Source of the DNA: Ustilago trichophora
Lineage: Eukaryota; Basidiomycota; Ustilaginomycetes; Ustilaginales; Ustilaginaceae
DNA length: 64,000 bases
Direction of reading: 5' to 3'
Assembly: GCA_900323505.1 (NCBI GenBank)
Contig: OOIN01000005.1
Location: 1,612,001 to 1,676,000 of the forward strand
This document shows, piece by piece, positions 1 through 10,645 of the stretch. The notes below the pieces were generated by a model that ran no database searches, was not told the DNA's origin, and saw only the letters and a program-made list of their open reading frames with translations. The position numbers and the translations under genes were made by a program. Positions within the stretch are counted from its first letter, which is position 1; the number at the start of each line of letters is the position of its first letter.

Positions 1-850
1 GTCAAAAAAGGAGGAGGATGTCGGACGAAGGACATTTCGAGGTTGAGAGTGCACGTCTCCAATTCGCTCGTTGGAAATTGATAGCCGCAAGCAGATTCTC
101 CGTTGTTTCCGTCAAATTGCGCCAGGTGTCGGTCTCTTGTACGGCCTTTTCCACTTGCGCTCCCCAGTGCACTGTACAGTCCAGTACTTCACTGTACTGT
201 ACCACACCATTCATGCGCTCCATGTGTTGATCACATTGTCGGATGCAGACCATGCAAGCGGTTGCCCTACACGAACCATTGCAGCGCCAACCATTGTCAG
301 AGGATGAGACAGTTGCAATAGAGGATATTCTTTTGTGACCAGCGCAATCCAAATACAAGCTCGATAAATGTCAGCGAAAGAACCAGTCGAAGGGGGATTC
401 ATAAGGTTTTGTTCTGACTTGACCGAGTTGTCCTCACTCCTCATCGCCGAGCTCTGTAGCCAAAGATTCTGACATACTTGCTCTCATCAGTCCATGCAGA
501 CGTAAACTTGGGTATGAATCGATGCAAATGGTGAAAACAAGAGTGAATGTCTAGAAGCAAAGCCAATGTCGAGTCGACGCTGTGCACTTTGGAAATCCTC
601 GGTGCCACCATGCAAGCGCAAAAGAACAAGTGTGACCCTTCTTGTCTCTACGATAACAAGTTGAGGAGTCTAGCTTCGGGAGTCGGTATTGACGCGGCTG
701 CTCGCTCAGGCCTCCACCCGAAAGGAATTTCGATGAGAACGTGGACATCTTCGCTATCCTTTGTCCTTTCTCTCAGACGTATTCCACCAGATCTTTTCTC
801 TTCTTTCGCCATATCTACACCCTACCATGCCGATACCGTAGACTTGGACA
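1..850. other. Spacer without a supported gene (window left edge)
   Basis: No open frame here shows a recognisable domain or a convincing start, and the longest ones (about 118 codons) have no domain character. Around 168-203 it carries two overlapping TGTACAGT / ACTGTACTGTAC words, a motif that recurs in other spacers of this window. The last part before 851 is pyrimidine-rich and probably holds the promoter and leader of the hydrolase gene. Confidence 0.5.
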
Positions 851-2112
851 ATGACGACCACACTCAATCCAACATCCGCTTCTCCGGGACTCGACCTTCT
901 CCGACGCTCTCTCTACCTACCCCTCGGTCTTGTCGCGGTTTACCTGACATTCTTCTTCGCCCTCTTAACGCCCTACTTCCAGCGCCACTTTATCTTTTTG
1001 CATGCCTTTCAGTTCCCTATCTTCCCCTCCTATTCTGAGCCTTCTAAGTACGGCCTGGCTCCGTTCAAAACTCGCCCTTTCCATCTAACCACAAACGACG
1101 GGGAACGAATCGGCGCATGGCATGTCTTACCCGAGGTATACTACCAGTCTCAGCTTTCTTCTTTCGAAGCCAACACGAAGGAAGCATGGACCGACAAAGT
1201 GTACGAAGCAGCAATGAGAAAGTATCCAACAATCCTCTATCTACATGGAAATTCGATGAATAGAGCAGCGCCATTTCGCATCGCAGCGTATTCTGCCTTG
1301 ACGAGTAGGATCGACGCCAATGTGATTGCCATCGACTATCGTGGGTTTGGAGACAGCTCTGGTACTCCGAGTGAAGAGGGGCTGGTGGAAGATGCGAATG
1401 CTGCATATCGCTGGATTAGAGTCCAACAGTCTCAATCAAAAGAGAAGCAACTGCCGAGCATTACAGTCTTCGGTCAGAGCCTAGGTACAGGAATCGCAGC
1501 CCTCCTCGCCGCTCAATTGGAGCGCAACAAGACACCAGTCGAAGGAATAGTCCTCATGGCTCCCTATATCGACCTCAAGGCTCTTGTCAAGGACTTCCGA
1601 ATTGGCGGTGTACTCCCCGTGCTCGCTCCTATTGGCGCAATTCCTTTTAACAACTGTAAGTCTCCCCCTTCACCATTTGGTCTCATCCATTCAACAACTG
1701 TCAAAATTGACTCTGTCGGTACATCTTTCATGCATTGCTTCCGACAGATATCCTCAACACCTTCCTCAAAACCCACCTAAACACCTTAGACACACTTCCA
1801 AAATTAACCGCCACCTCAGCATCACAAGAGACAGACATAGTCCTACTCCACGCATCCGACGATCCCGTCATCCCAGTCCACCATTCCTATCGTCTCTTTA
1901 AAAACCTCCTCTCCCACTCACCCGCAGCAACAGTGCAGGAGAAAGAAATTCACCAATACGCCCATATCAAACGCTTCACACCTTCCCCTAACAAGACAAC
2001 TGGAACAGTTACTCTGATACACACTCAATATGGAGGTCATAACCAGCTCACAGAGGGCGCACTCGATCTGGTCCGACTCGCGCTCAAGCTTCCTTCCCAC
2101 CTTTCACCTTGA
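851..2112 (+). CDS. ABHD12/BEM46-type alpha/beta hydrolase, membrane-anchored
   Basis: Two exons, 851-1655 and 1748-2112, are joined across a 92-bp GTAAGT..CAG intron and give 389 residues. Residues about 21-42 form one membrane segment. The alpha/beta-hydrolase fold follows: LHGNS near 131, DYRGFGDS near 162, and the nucleophile elbow FGQSLG with Ser210. The acid is in SDDPV near 306 and the histidine in YGGHNQ near 366, so the catalytic triad is complete only after splicing. The DYRGFGDSSGTPSE block is characteristic of ABHD12/BEM46 proteins, which are lysophospholipid or acylglycerol hydrolases of internal membranes in animals; the substrate here is inferred. The ATG at 851 is preceded by a CT-rich leader. 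Convergent with the F-box gene on the minus strand, separated by about 130 bp. Confidence 0.88.
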
Positions 2113-2173
2113 CTTGGAGATAGACAGGGTATCAATGTGATGGTTCATTTCCCAAATCCTGAAAGTGTCAGCT

Positions 2174-2191
2174 TGTGTGTGTGTGTGTGTG
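2174..2191. repeat. (TG)9 microsatellite
   Basis: A pure dinucleotide run of nine TG units lies in the 127-bp spacer between the convergent hydrolase and F-box genes. Confidence 0.9.
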
Positions 2192-2239
2192 CGGAGCTAT
2201 GTTTTACAAATGCAATTCTTGACAACGATGCAGACGCAG

Positions 2240-4939
2240 CTAAACCTGGAAACTGGGCAGGGCATACAAGCCCGTTTCTCTGCCCAAAAAGCCGAAACCG
2301 AGCAAGACTTCCATCTTGCGACTGTGCCAGCCGATATCTCCGGTAACGTGGCCGTTCGAATCGACCAGCTTTTGTAGTGCGATTCTGCGAGGGTGTTCGG
2401 GTGGGAGGTCTCGAATTACCTCATCGCGAGGAGTGACTTTGACATCAGAGGGCAGAGAGTAGGAAGCGGCGATAATGTGGCGTGAACGCGAGCGCGAGCC
2501 GGACCCGCCGCCGACAGAGTGCGCTCTTCTGATGCTGGGGATCGTGGGTCGTGCTGAGGGCGAGTTGGATGCAGGCGGAACGCGAAGAAGCGACCGGGAG
2601 CTGCGGTCGGCGGATTCGCGCGGGTCGAGGGATCCTTCATCGTACCGGACAGATCTTCCTCTTCGAGCATTGTTTTCAGTGCCGCCGATGCTGTCGTCAC
2701 CCGCATCAGGATCAGTGGATACGCTTGCAGTCGGAAGAGCATTCGTGTCCTCGAGCAAAACCTCATCGCGCGCCTCTGGATTGGGACCTGCTGCTACGTC
2801 CACCACCCATCCTCTCCTACCAGCTCCCCTGATCACCTTCCAAGTACCGAATCCACCCCTGACGCTCTTGAGCGAGGCTGCATTCAGCCCGACGACTCTC
2901 AAGTTCGTCGCTGCTCTCGCATTCGCGGGCAAGCTAGGCGGAGGATCCGAGCCAGTTTTGAAACCCATCATGGCGAGCTGGACCGAGATGGGGATTGGCG
3001 GAGTCTTTGCACAGGGTCCAACGAGAATACTCTGCAGGTGCACGGCGTTGATGGCGCTAACATCATGAGTGTCGTAGCCAGGAATGTTGGTGGTAAGTCC
3101 TTCGGTAGAGGAGCGAGAAGTGCACGAGTCCGACAATTCGAGTACTTGGACGTTGGGCGCGCGCTCCCTGAGCAGTTTGCTAATCGCCTCGAGTCGGATG
3201 TTTGGACAGTGCGAAAGTCCTAGATCCAGCAAGGAAGGTTGAGGACCAATGTGACCCAGCAGCTCGTCGGTAAGGGCACAGCCTCCGATATCGAGATAGC
3301 GCAGCTTTCCGGAACGGAAGCAGGGGGCCTGAGTGATGATGACCTTGAGATCCTCCGAGTCGATGGGTGTAGGAAAGATGAGCGTACCTGCAAGCGAGAG
3401 CTCGACAAGACCCTGTGTGCAGGGTGCATCCACAAGAAGCTCGGTGACGGACTCCGAGGTGATGCGCTTGCAGAAGGCCAAGGAGAGACTCTCAAGCTGC
3501 AACTGATGTGAACTGCTGAGTGCACTGAGGAGGGCAGCATCTGCTTTGGTCCTCGAGAGGTCGAGATGGGTGAGGCGCGGAAAGGCGAGAACGAAAGGGT
3601 TGAGCAGTTCGTTGCCGAGCGTGACACCGGACAGTCCGAGCCTGTTGAGCGAGGGGAAGGCTGTAGGACGTGCAGGGTGGCGACTTGGTCCGTCGCCATC
3701 CCTGCGGCGAGTCGAAACCGAACGGCTGAGACTTTTGCTTGAACGCCTTGCGGAAGTGCTGCGTCCACGACCACGTTCCTCTTCCTCATCTACGTCCATG
3801 CCATCGCCGTCTTCTGATTCGTCTTCTTCCTCGACAGTGTCGGTCATTCTGCCACTGAACTTTTTGAGATGTGTAGCAACAAATTGCTTCATGGCCTCTT
3901 CGAAGCGCGGAGAGACGCACTCGCAGAGATCGAGACTCTGGAGCATCTTGTTGGAACGACCGGCGCTGCGCTCCACCGAGACGCCACGAAGTCGGCTGGG
4001 CTTGCTGTACTCGCCGTCGCGAAAAAGCAATGCTTCGAGGACGTCGTTGGAAAGCGCCGAGTCCATAGTCTCACTAGCACCGAAAGCGACCAAGCCTTCG
4101 GCGGCGGTGACGAGGGCGAGAAGACGTGGTGGGGTGACGAATCGGTGATCCATGCCTTCGCCGATGGTTCGTCGCATGCCCTGTGTTCGAAAATTGGAGA
4201 AATCAACCAGACGTACCCAACGGTGCAAGGTAGCAGCTTCTTCGTCGTTCTCCTCTCGGAGCGTGACATGGTAGACAGGACTCTCGGGGGTCGAAGTAGG
4301 ATCTTCGGTCCAGACGAGCTCGACTTCACCGTCCTCGTCAGCATTGATGCGAATGAAATCGCGGCGAGATCGGCCTCGAGTCAAGGAAACAGCGCGCTCG
4401 GCTGCAGCAGCGCCTGCAGCAGCACCAGCATTGTGCTTGGCCGGAGCCGGGCTCTGATTCCGACTGGCTGGAGGTGTTGGTGTAGCTGTGCTTCCGATGA
4501 CGAGCTTATGTCCGAGTGCATGTGCAAACCCGGCTGCTGCGACCATGTTGACGAAGGATGCGGGATCAGAAGGGTCGACATTCACGCTTCCGGTGGAGGC
4601 ATACTTCTCATAGGCACTGGCCAAGTGAGAAGCACCCAGCGTTCTCAGCAGCAGATTGAAGCTGTGGGGCAGAGTGATTTGAATACGTCGGAACAAGAGT
4701 ACTCTTGCCTCGTGGTAGAAGGCCTTGTTGACGAGGCAGAGGTTGTAGAGCGTCTTGCGTGTATCATTTTGAGTGGAGGAGATCTTACGACCGTCTGGGT
4801 ATGATGAAGGTAAACCGTGCGGATCGATGTTACGGAAGGAAGATTTGGGGATGGAGTCGAGCCAAACTAGGCCGACAATCTCTCGAATGATTTCGGTGGG
4901 CAGGTCATTGATGGTCGTTGCACGGCCCGACGTAGCCAT
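2240..4939 (-). CDS. F-box-like / leucine-rich-repeat protein
   Basis: One exon, 899 residues. The N-terminus has the F-box pattern: INDLPTEIIREIV at about 10-22 and LCLVNKAFYHEARVLLFRRI at about 68-87. A low-complexity Glu/Asp-rich stretch (VEEEDESEDGDGMDVDEEEE) and an Arg/Ser-rich stretch sit near 370-420. From about 425 to 610 there are leucine-rich repeats of the F-box-LRR type (LTHLDLSRT, LESLSLAFCKRIT, LRYLDIGGCALTD, LLDLGLSHCPNI). The tail is Ser/Arg-rich and ends with a conserved-looking IGWHSRKMEVLLGFGFLGRE block. F-box-LRR proteins usually choose substrates for SCF ubiquitin ligases; the substrate is unknown. Transcribed divergently from the metaxin-like gene; the shared 487-bp promoter contains an inverted repeat. 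Confidence 0.8.
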   Translation of the reverse strand: MATSGRATTINDLPTEIIREIVGLVWLDSIPKSSFRNIDPHGLPSSYPDGRKISSTQNDTRKTLYNLCLVNKAFYHEARVLLFRRIQITLPHSFNLLLRTLGASHLASAYEKYASTGSVNVDPSDPASFVNMVAAAGFAHALGHKLVIGSTATPTPPASRNQSPAPAKHNAGAAAGAAAAERAVSLTRGRSRRDFIRINADEDGEVELVWTEDPTSTPESPVYHVTLREENDEEAATLHRWVRLVDFSNFRTQGMRRTIGEGMDHRFVTPPRLLALVTAAEGLVAFGASETMDSALSNDVLEALLFRDGEYSKPSRLRGVSVERSAGRSNKMLQSLDLCECVSPRFEEAMKQFVATHLKKFSGRMTDTVEEEDESEDGDGMDVDEEEERGRGRSTSARRSSKSLSRSVSTRRRDGDGPSRHPARPTAFPSLNRLGLSGVTLGNELLNPFVLAFPRLTHLDLSRTKADAALLSALSSSHQLQLESLSLAFCKRITSESVTELLVDAPCTQGLVELSLAGTLIFPTPIDSEDLKVIITQAPCFRSGKLRYLDIGGCALTDELLGHIGPQPSLLDLGLSHCPNIRLEAISKLLRERAPNVQVLELSDSCTSRSSTEGLTTNIPGYDTHDVSAINAVHLQSILVGPCAKTPPIPISVQLAMMGFKTGSDPPPSLPANARAATNLRVVGLNAASLKSVRGGFGTWKVIRGAGRRGWVVDVAAGPNPEARDEVLLEDTNALPTASVSTDPDAGDDSIGGTENNARRGRSVRYDEGSLDPRESADRSSRSLLRVPPASNSPSARPTIPSIRRAHSVGGGSGSRSRSRHIIAASYSLPSDVKVTPRDEVIRDLPPEHPRRIALQKLVDSNGHVTGDIGWHSRKMEVLLGFGFLGRETGLYALPSFQV

Positions 4940-5426
4940 CTCTCTTTGAGGAGATGAATGGGGGAGGACAGCAGCAGATGCGATCGAACGACGACCTGAG
5001 ACTGAGGCGGACGATGTCGTGAACGTGTGACGGTGGCTTGAGTGCTGCGTTGTGAGATGGTGAGGTGTGTTCGTCGTCGTCGTCGTTGTTGTTGTTGTTG
5101 ATGATGATGATGATGGAGGCGTCGTTGTGGAGCAAAGCCAAAAAGAAGAAAGGGTCTCTCTGTGTCTGAGCTTTTTGGTCTCTTAGCCAATTTTAAGGTT
5201 ACGCTGTGCCGCCGATGACTGCGCTCTTTCGGCTCATCTGACGTTCCATAAACGATCTAACATCTAAAAGATTGCGCACGATGAGAAGAGTGAGGTGGAG
5301 GACTTTTTGATGTCTCTTCTTCTCATTGCCTCCTCGTTCTCTAGCATCATCATCAACAACAACAACAACCATAACAACACCGTCAAAGCTACCTCGGCAC
5401 AATATCTAGTTCAGCTCAATTCCACA
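4940..5426. promoter_or_regulatory. Shared divergent promoter with a 25-bp inverted repeat
   Basis: The two start codons (4939 minus, 5427 plus) are 487 bp apart. A (GTT)5(GAT)n tract at 5085-5115 and a (CAT)3(CAA)5 tract at 5345-5369 are perfect reverse complements over 25 bp with about 235 bp between them. Read in each gene's own sense, both leaders therefore contain the same CAT-then-CAA repeat, 146 nt (F-box) and 58 nt (metaxin-like) before the ATG. CAA repeats are unstructured and can favour scanning; that role is inferred. Confidence 0.6.
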
Positions 5427-6731
5427 ATGTCTACGACATATGACTATCCCGAACTTGAGGCCATACCCCCAGCTCCGCCTCGCTCTACCTTGTCCTCCAC
5501 AGGTTCGAGACAATCACCAATGGTCCCACGATGGGCCGCTGCTATCTTCTCTACTTTTCCTCTTCACACCTTCCCAGCAGCAAAAGCTTACTCGCCAATC
5601 ACCTCTGCACCTCCGCTCAAGCCAACACTCTATGTCGCGCCTCACTTGAATCGAGATGGCACACTCTCCACAGTCCACGATGACACCGATCTCAGCACAG
5701 ATGCTATTGACGACGAAAAGGCATCCGGCCAACATCCATCTGGCTGGTCCAGCAGTGACCCCATTGCCCTGCGTTGGCAGATGGAGCTCGTCTTCCGTCA
5801 AGCAGACTTTGACGTGCGCTTCATCGACCCATCACACAACTGGGGACCGGCCAAATCGATGCCTTTTCTTCACCTTCCACCACGTTTCCGTCCAGCCAAC
5901 GCCGCTTCTTCCTCACTGCTTTCCGCCATCGAGATTCCACACTTGCTCGACAACTACTATCCGTCTTCGAAACCTGAATTTGGCCAGAAGGCTGATTCTG
6001 TATGGCACGACGTTTCGACCAAGCTAGAGGCGAGAAGCTGGGAGAACTTGCTCAAGGGTCGCATCATGGCCGGTGTTTTGCTTGCCGTTCTGCTCTCGCC
6101 CCAATCAGCCGTATATGCTCGAACCGACTCGCAACCTTACCTCTCTTCACTCCTCTCCGCACAGCTTCAAAATTCTTTTTTCGACCAGCAGTTGCGGCGT
6201 ATCTCGGCACTCAACCCTTCCGCTTCCCTCGGCTCTGCTTCCTCATCAAACAGCGTCTCGTCAGCTCAGCCAACTGCAAGTCTTCCAGGCTGGGAAGTTG
6301 GATTCCTTGGCTGGATCGGTGCCACTGCCTCGTCAGCTACATCTGCTCTTTCCACTGCAGACCTCGACTCTCGTGGCGGCGGAGACACTCCCGGCGCTGC
6401 TCTGGCTAGCCCTTCCGTGGATCAGGAGAAGGTGATCCGTGACGCCACTGCTGGCTTGCGTGCACTTGCAGCTCGAACCAAAGCCCAGCTGTCGATGAGC
6501 TCATCAGAATTGCAATTCCTTCTGGATGCGCAGAAACCGACCTCGCTCGACGCACTGGCTTTCAGCGTCATTCACACTGTGCTGACGCTCGCGGCTACGC
6601 CCCAATCCCAGGATAAGCTCGCAAACGACCCGCTTCGCAAGCTCAAGGAGGTGCTCGACGAGAGTCCATGGTTAGTGAGCTGGTCTCGCAAGATGTGGAA
6701 GATGTATGTCAGAGATCTCGATCGCGCATGA
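5427..6731 (+). CDS. Sam37/metaxin-like mitochondrial outer-membrane protein
   Basis: One exon, 434 residues from the ATG at 5427. An in-frame opening further upstream only adds a repeat-derived Asn-rich stretch, so the downstream Met is preferred. The N-terminal part has the basidiomycete metaxin/Sam37 layout: FPLHTFP, PPLKPTLYVAP, then DPIALRWQMELVFRQADFDVRFID and MPFLHLPP, resembling the thioredoxin-like N-domain. The block ARSWENLLKGRIMAGVLLAVLLSP corresponds to the helical C-domain entry of this family. Sam37 works with Sam50 in beta-barrel insertion. A Ser/Ala-rich loop splits the C-domain, and no clear tail anchor is seen. The assignment rests on pattern recall, so a more distant GST-fold protein is possible. 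Confidence 0.58.
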   Translation: MSTTYDYPELEAIPPAPPRSTLSSTGSRQSPMVPRWAAAIFSTFPLHTFPAAKAYSPITSAPPLKPTLYVAPHLNRDGTLSTVHDDTDLSTDAIDDEKASGQHPSGWSSSDPIALRWQMELVFRQADFDVRFIDPSHNWGPAKSMPFLHLPPRFRPANAASSSLLSAIEIPHLLDNYYPSSKPEFGQKADSVWHDVSTKLEARSWENLLKGRIMAGVLLAVLLSPQSAVYARTDSQPYLSSLLSAQLQNSFFDQQLRRISALNPSASLGSASSSNSVSSAQPTASLPGWEVGFLGWIGATASSATSALSTADLDSRGGGDTPGAALASPSVDQEKVIRDATAGLRALAARTKAQLSMSSSELQFLLDAQKPTSLDALAFSVIHTVLTLAATPQSQDKLANDPLRKLKEVLDESPWLVSWSRKMWKMYVRDLDRA

Positions 6732-6858
6732 GTTCATCGTGGCTCAAACTGCCTTGTAATTTTACACCCTTCGTCCCAAAGCCTCAAGCTTTCTTGTCTC
6801 GATTCCTTGTGAGGGTATGGCTCGAGGAAATGTTTGATTGCTGATGAACGGCTTGTAG

Positions 6859-7439
6859 CTATGCTTTGGGCTTGGGCGGAGTATATCCCTCGGCTTGGTG
6901 GACGAGCTCCTCGGTCTTGGCTGCCATGACAAAGTCGTTCTTGTGAAGCTGTGCAGAATCAAGAGTGTCAGCTATGCGTCATGTTCTTCTATCGGGCCGC
7001 CAGAGTCTGTACTCACCCCATTGATCGCATGACTCCACCACCACACAGTCACTCTCCCCCACTCGACCATGATCGCAGGATGGTGGCCCTCTACTTCTGC
7101 CAACGCTCCCAACTTGTTCGCGAATGCCTGTGCCGAAATGAAATCCTTGAACTTGTACGTCCGGTGCAGTGCATCAGGATGGATTGCTTTCGATGAAAGC
7201 AGCGTCTTCGGCTGTGGGGAGAGCGACCACTTGCCAGTCAGAGTGATGAGCATCCGTTTGGCCTCATCCTGTGACATAGCGGAAAGCGCCGCTGTGCACG
7301 GCTCGCATTTTTGTGCTTGGAGGGGTTGCGAGGTCATAGCGCAGATCGTGGTCGTCAGCGAACGAGAGGTTGCGGGGAGCTGCAGGGATGATCTATATGT
7401 ACGACTGGCGCTCAACAGTGGTCTACATGCGTACAGCAT
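6859..7439 (-). CDS. Pterin-4a-carbinolamine dehydratase (PCD/DCoH)
   Basis: Two exons, 7017-7439 and 6859-6948, with a 68-bp GTGAGT..CAG intron, give 170 residues. The catalytic motif reads EGHHPAIMVEWGRVTVWWWS and, across the splice, HAINGLHKNDFVMA, matching the family's HHP..Y..V...TH..GL...D pattern. The splice is needed to restore GL..ND. The enzyme dehydrates 4a-hydroxytetrahydrobiopterin in pterin recycling. The start at 7439 gives an Arg/Ser-rich leader (MLYACRPLLSASRTYRSS..) that looks like a mitochondrial presequence; a shorter product could begin at the later Met in ICAMTSQ. The open frame extends upstream of 7439, but that part is CT-rich leader. Confidence 0.85.
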
Positions 7440-7695
7440 TGCTGTCCGATGTTTGTCAATGTGTAGAAGGGTTGGTAGAGGTTGGCAAGAGGACGAGCAT
7501 AGAAAGAAGCAAGTGAAACCAAAAACAAAGTTAGCCGAATTCCGAACAGGATCATCATTCGATTGGACCCTGAGTTTCAACCACGTCCCTTCTTAACCTT
7601 ACACCACACACACTGTCCAGCCCATAGTATGCTCTTACTCCACTCGGACCAGCGAGATGACGTTGAAAAGCTCCTTATAGCCGCTTGAGCTCAAA

Positions 7696-10596
7696 ATGGA
7701 CCCCACTACGGATCAGACAAAGGTCGAGGAGCTTCTTGTGAGGCTTCGCGAGTCACGACTCTCCTCTGATGAACGTCGTGCGACTCTCGAAACTTTCCGC
7801 ACATTCTTGGAACCACTGACCGCCGGTGTCTTTCAACACGCAAGTCTGAATGCAAATGTCTCTTTGGTGAAAGCATCAATTGATCAAGGACCGAATGATG
7901 TGCGAAGAATCGTGCTTCAGACCCTATCTTCCCGCATCGAAGAATTGGATCAGCTTGAATCGGTCGCTGATGACTCCGTTCAGTCTACGATCAGCGAGCT
8001 GGTTGGAGCCATCGAAGCTTTTCTCAGATCAGCCCTAAAGATACAAAGCTCAAAATCTATGGCTGTCTCATCTCGCCCAAGCATTGATGTGGCAAGTTTG
8101 CCAACATCAGCACTTCGGGCTACCGCTGCTGCCCTCAAGACACTTCATGCTCTGATACGGATTCTACCAAAGCAAGAAAGATCGACACTGCAAGGCATGG
8201 CCAACAAAGCTCCTCCGATCCTTTCCAACCTGTTTGATGTACTCCTGCCCTGTCTTTCAGCTGGCGTAAAAGTGGCTCGACAAGGCAACGCGTCTATCCC
8301 GCGCTCAAGCTCGAGCTTCCAAGCAGGTGCTTTCTCCTGGACCGAACAGCCCAACGCCTCTCGCGCCTTTTCATCTCGCAACGACCAGTCACTGGCAGGA
8401 TCTTCGAAAAATGCATTTGCATCTCGACCAGTAATCAACGCAGAAAGCAGCCAATTCGAGTACTCTTCGGCAGGCGAAACAGATCGCAAGAGCGATAAAA
8501 GCGAGAGCGAGCGAAGTGACTTTTCCAACGCCTCGGCTGCAACATCCTCCTCCCGATCTCGCAACGACGAATCTCGACAGCAGGAAGCAATGACCAAACT
8601 CATCCGTCAAAACTCGCTGCACTGCCTGATTGAGCTCAACCGTCACGAATGGCGCGCGCTCATATCCCGGTGGAGCGACCTCTTGCCAGACCAACCTGCC
8701 CCTCCTGTTCAACCAGCAAGGAATACAGACAAGCCAGTCATGCCTCGTCTATCAGCAGCATCCACCTCCAGTGCCCCTTTCTCGCTCTGCACACTCATCA
8801 CACAAGATCCTTCAACATCAGTCCGCATTGCAGCCATACAAACATTGGAATCGATTCTGTCACATGGTACTTTGCAGCTTTCGATGGCGCAAGAACGAGC
8901 ACAGCGCGTACTGTCGTTCACCTCGTTGTCATCGCAGTTGGCGGGATGGATCGTCAATGTGCGATCGTATCTGGTCGTTGCCTTACGGCGTGCTACCAGC
9001 GCACCGAGGGCATCGGCGAATGGAGAAGCGACAGGGTACCCGTCGTCGTTGACAATCGCGCTGCTGTCGCTTAGCCGCACTTTTGTCGTCAGCACGGCGA
9101 AAGCGAAGCTCGTCGCATCGAATGCGACTGTACTTGGCCCTATGGTCACCCTTTTCGCTTCGCACAGCGATCCAGAGTTGCAAGCTGCGGCAAAGCGAGT
9201 GATTGCTGCATTGTCGGTCACGCGTAACGCCGGAGCTGCGCCTAGTCTGTGCACACGCAAGAGCTTGACGTCTTCAGCTGTCATTCCGAGCATCGACAAG
9301 CTGCAAATCGAGGATGTCTCCGCAACGCCCTACAATGCTGACCCGTCTTCGTCTCCGTCTTCGAGGTCGTCGCCAATGGAGCTGACGGCCCGCTTGAGTC
9401 AAACATCAGAGCTTACGAGGGAGTTGTGCGATCAAGCGCTGAATTTGCTCGGAGCTGCTGATAAGTCAACGCAGCAGCTTTTGCCAGTATGGACAGTCTT
9501 TGTCAAGAGTCTGGCTGATGCTCAAGCGCCGTTGCTTGACGTTGAAGCGTGTCAACGGCTCTCGGAGATCTGGCAAGACTTGAGCTCGACGGAGCTAGTA
9601 TCATCTGACCAGAAATGCACTCTTCTAGCGACTATTCGAGATCTCTACAGAGCGCTAACGAGGCACTCGGCTCTGAATGACAATACCTCTCTATCCATCT
9701 TGGAGTACATCAAGGTTCATCGCAAGGACACTGACGAGGCGGTTCGCTCAGCAGCGGTGCGCGCTCTGGGATTGCTGGTCCTACCGGCTGACAGCGCCGC
9801 TGGCGAAGGCGAGGACCAAATCGCAGCAGAAGCGCATCAGCGAGGCATCTCGGAAGTCTTGCAAATTGTCCTGTGGGGTGATCTAGACAAAGCTCGCAGC
9901 GGCGCACTGCACGACAAGTCCAACTTTGTCCGCCAACGAGCATCTTGGGCCTTTTCCAATGCGATGGAAGCGCGTCTCCGTTCAGCCACCTTTCTGGACG
10001 AGCGAGATTGGCTCTCTCACGCTCGCTACTGCCTCGAAGCAGGAAAAGACATTGAAGGGGTCGCAGTCTCAGCTTACCGCGCTTCGGGCAGCCTTGTGGC
10101 GATGTTGGCGCCGACAGCGTCCAGCGAAGCCTGCTCGGCAGGCAAAGATATGCTGGAACAGCTCTGCAGGGTGCTGAGCACGAGCTCAAAGCCGCCCAAG
10201 TCGCGGTGGAACGCGGCTTCTGGGCTGGATCGTGCGCTAGGTTCGGATGTTGTACTGTCCTGCATCCTTGGTGCGTCCGGTGGAATGACGGATCGGATTG
10301 TCGAGTTGCTCTGTTCGAATTTGAACGCCAAGGTGTTCAAGATCCGAGTGAGTGCAGCCAACGCGCTCCTCTCGCTTTGTCTGGGGACCGACAAAGCTGA
10401 AGCGCAAGGCAGCAATACCGCTCGGCTGAACCTGCTTGGTGTGCAGCGCAGTACGAGAATCCAGGGATTTGCCACAGCCCGACTTGCTGAGCTTGCCGAG
10501 CCCACCCAGTCGAAAGAATCCGCTCTGTATATTGATGAGCTGAAGCGTCTCCTATCCCGGCTTGCTGGATCCACCTGTTCGTCTGCTTGTTCTTAA
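7696..10596 (+). CDS. HEAT-repeat protein, HEATR6-like (DUF4042)
   Basis: One exon, 966 residues, helical throughout. The central region (about 295-440) resembles the DUF4042 core of HEATR6: NSLHCLIELNRHEWRALISRWSDLLP, FSLCTLITQDPSTSVRIAAIQTLESIL, then a segment ending in VRSYLVVALRRA. Later HEAT-type repeats include VRSAAVRALGLLVLP, VRQRASWAFSNAME and FKIRVSAANALLSLCLG. A Ser-rich linker (about 190-295) separates the N-terminal helices from the DUF4042 part. HEATR6 proteins are scaffolds of unknown function. The ATG at 7696 follows the divergent PCD gene by about 256 bp, so the two probably share a promoter. Confidence 0.78.
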   Translation: MDPTTDQTKVEELLVRLRESRLSSDERRATLETFRTFLEPLTAGVFQHASLNANVSLVKASIDQGPNDVRRIVLQTLSSRIEELDQLESVADDSVQSTISELVGAIEAFLRSALKIQSSKSMAVSSRPSIDVASLPTSALRATAAALKTLHALIRILPKQERSTLQGMANKAPPILSNLFDVLLPCLSAGVKVARQGNASIPRSSSSFQAGAFSWTEQPNASRAFSSRNDQSLAGSSKNAFASRPVINAESSQFEYSSAGETDRKSDKSESERSDFSNASAATSSSRSRNDESRQQEAMTKLIRQNSLHCLIELNRHEWRALISRWSDLLPDQPAPPVQPARNTDKPVMPRLSAASTSSAPFSLCTLITQDPSTSVRIAAIQTLESILSHGTLQLSMAQERAQRVLSFTSLSSQLAGWIVNVRSYLVVALRRATSAPRASANGEATGYPSSLTIALLSLSRTFVVSTAKAKLVASNATVLGPMVTLFASHSDPELQAAAKRVIAALSVTRNAGAAPSLCTRKSLTSSAVIPSIDKLQIEDVSATPYNADPSSSPSSRSSPMELTARLSQTSELTRELCDQALNLLGAADKSTQQLLPVWTVFVKSLADAQAPLLDVEACQRLSEIWQDLSSTELVSSDQKCTLLATIRDLYRALTRHSALNDNTSLSILEYIKVHRKDTDEAVRSAAVRALGLLVLPADSAAGEGEDQIAAEAHQRGISEVLQIVLWGDLDKARSGALHDKSNFVRQRASWAFSNAMEARLRSATFLDERDWLSHARYCLEAGKDIEGVAVSAYRASGSLVAMLAPTASSEACSAGKDMLEQLCRVLSTSSKPPKSRWNAASGLDRALGSDVVLSCILGASGGMTDRIVELLCSNLNAKVFKIRVSAANALLSLCLGTDKAEAQGSNTARLNLLGVQRSTRIQGFATARLAELAEPTQSKESALYIDELKRLLSRLAGSTCSSACS

Positions 10597-10645
10597 AGAT
10601 GTACTGCAATCTATACCTCATCTTCCTGCTTCCCGAGTGCATGGC

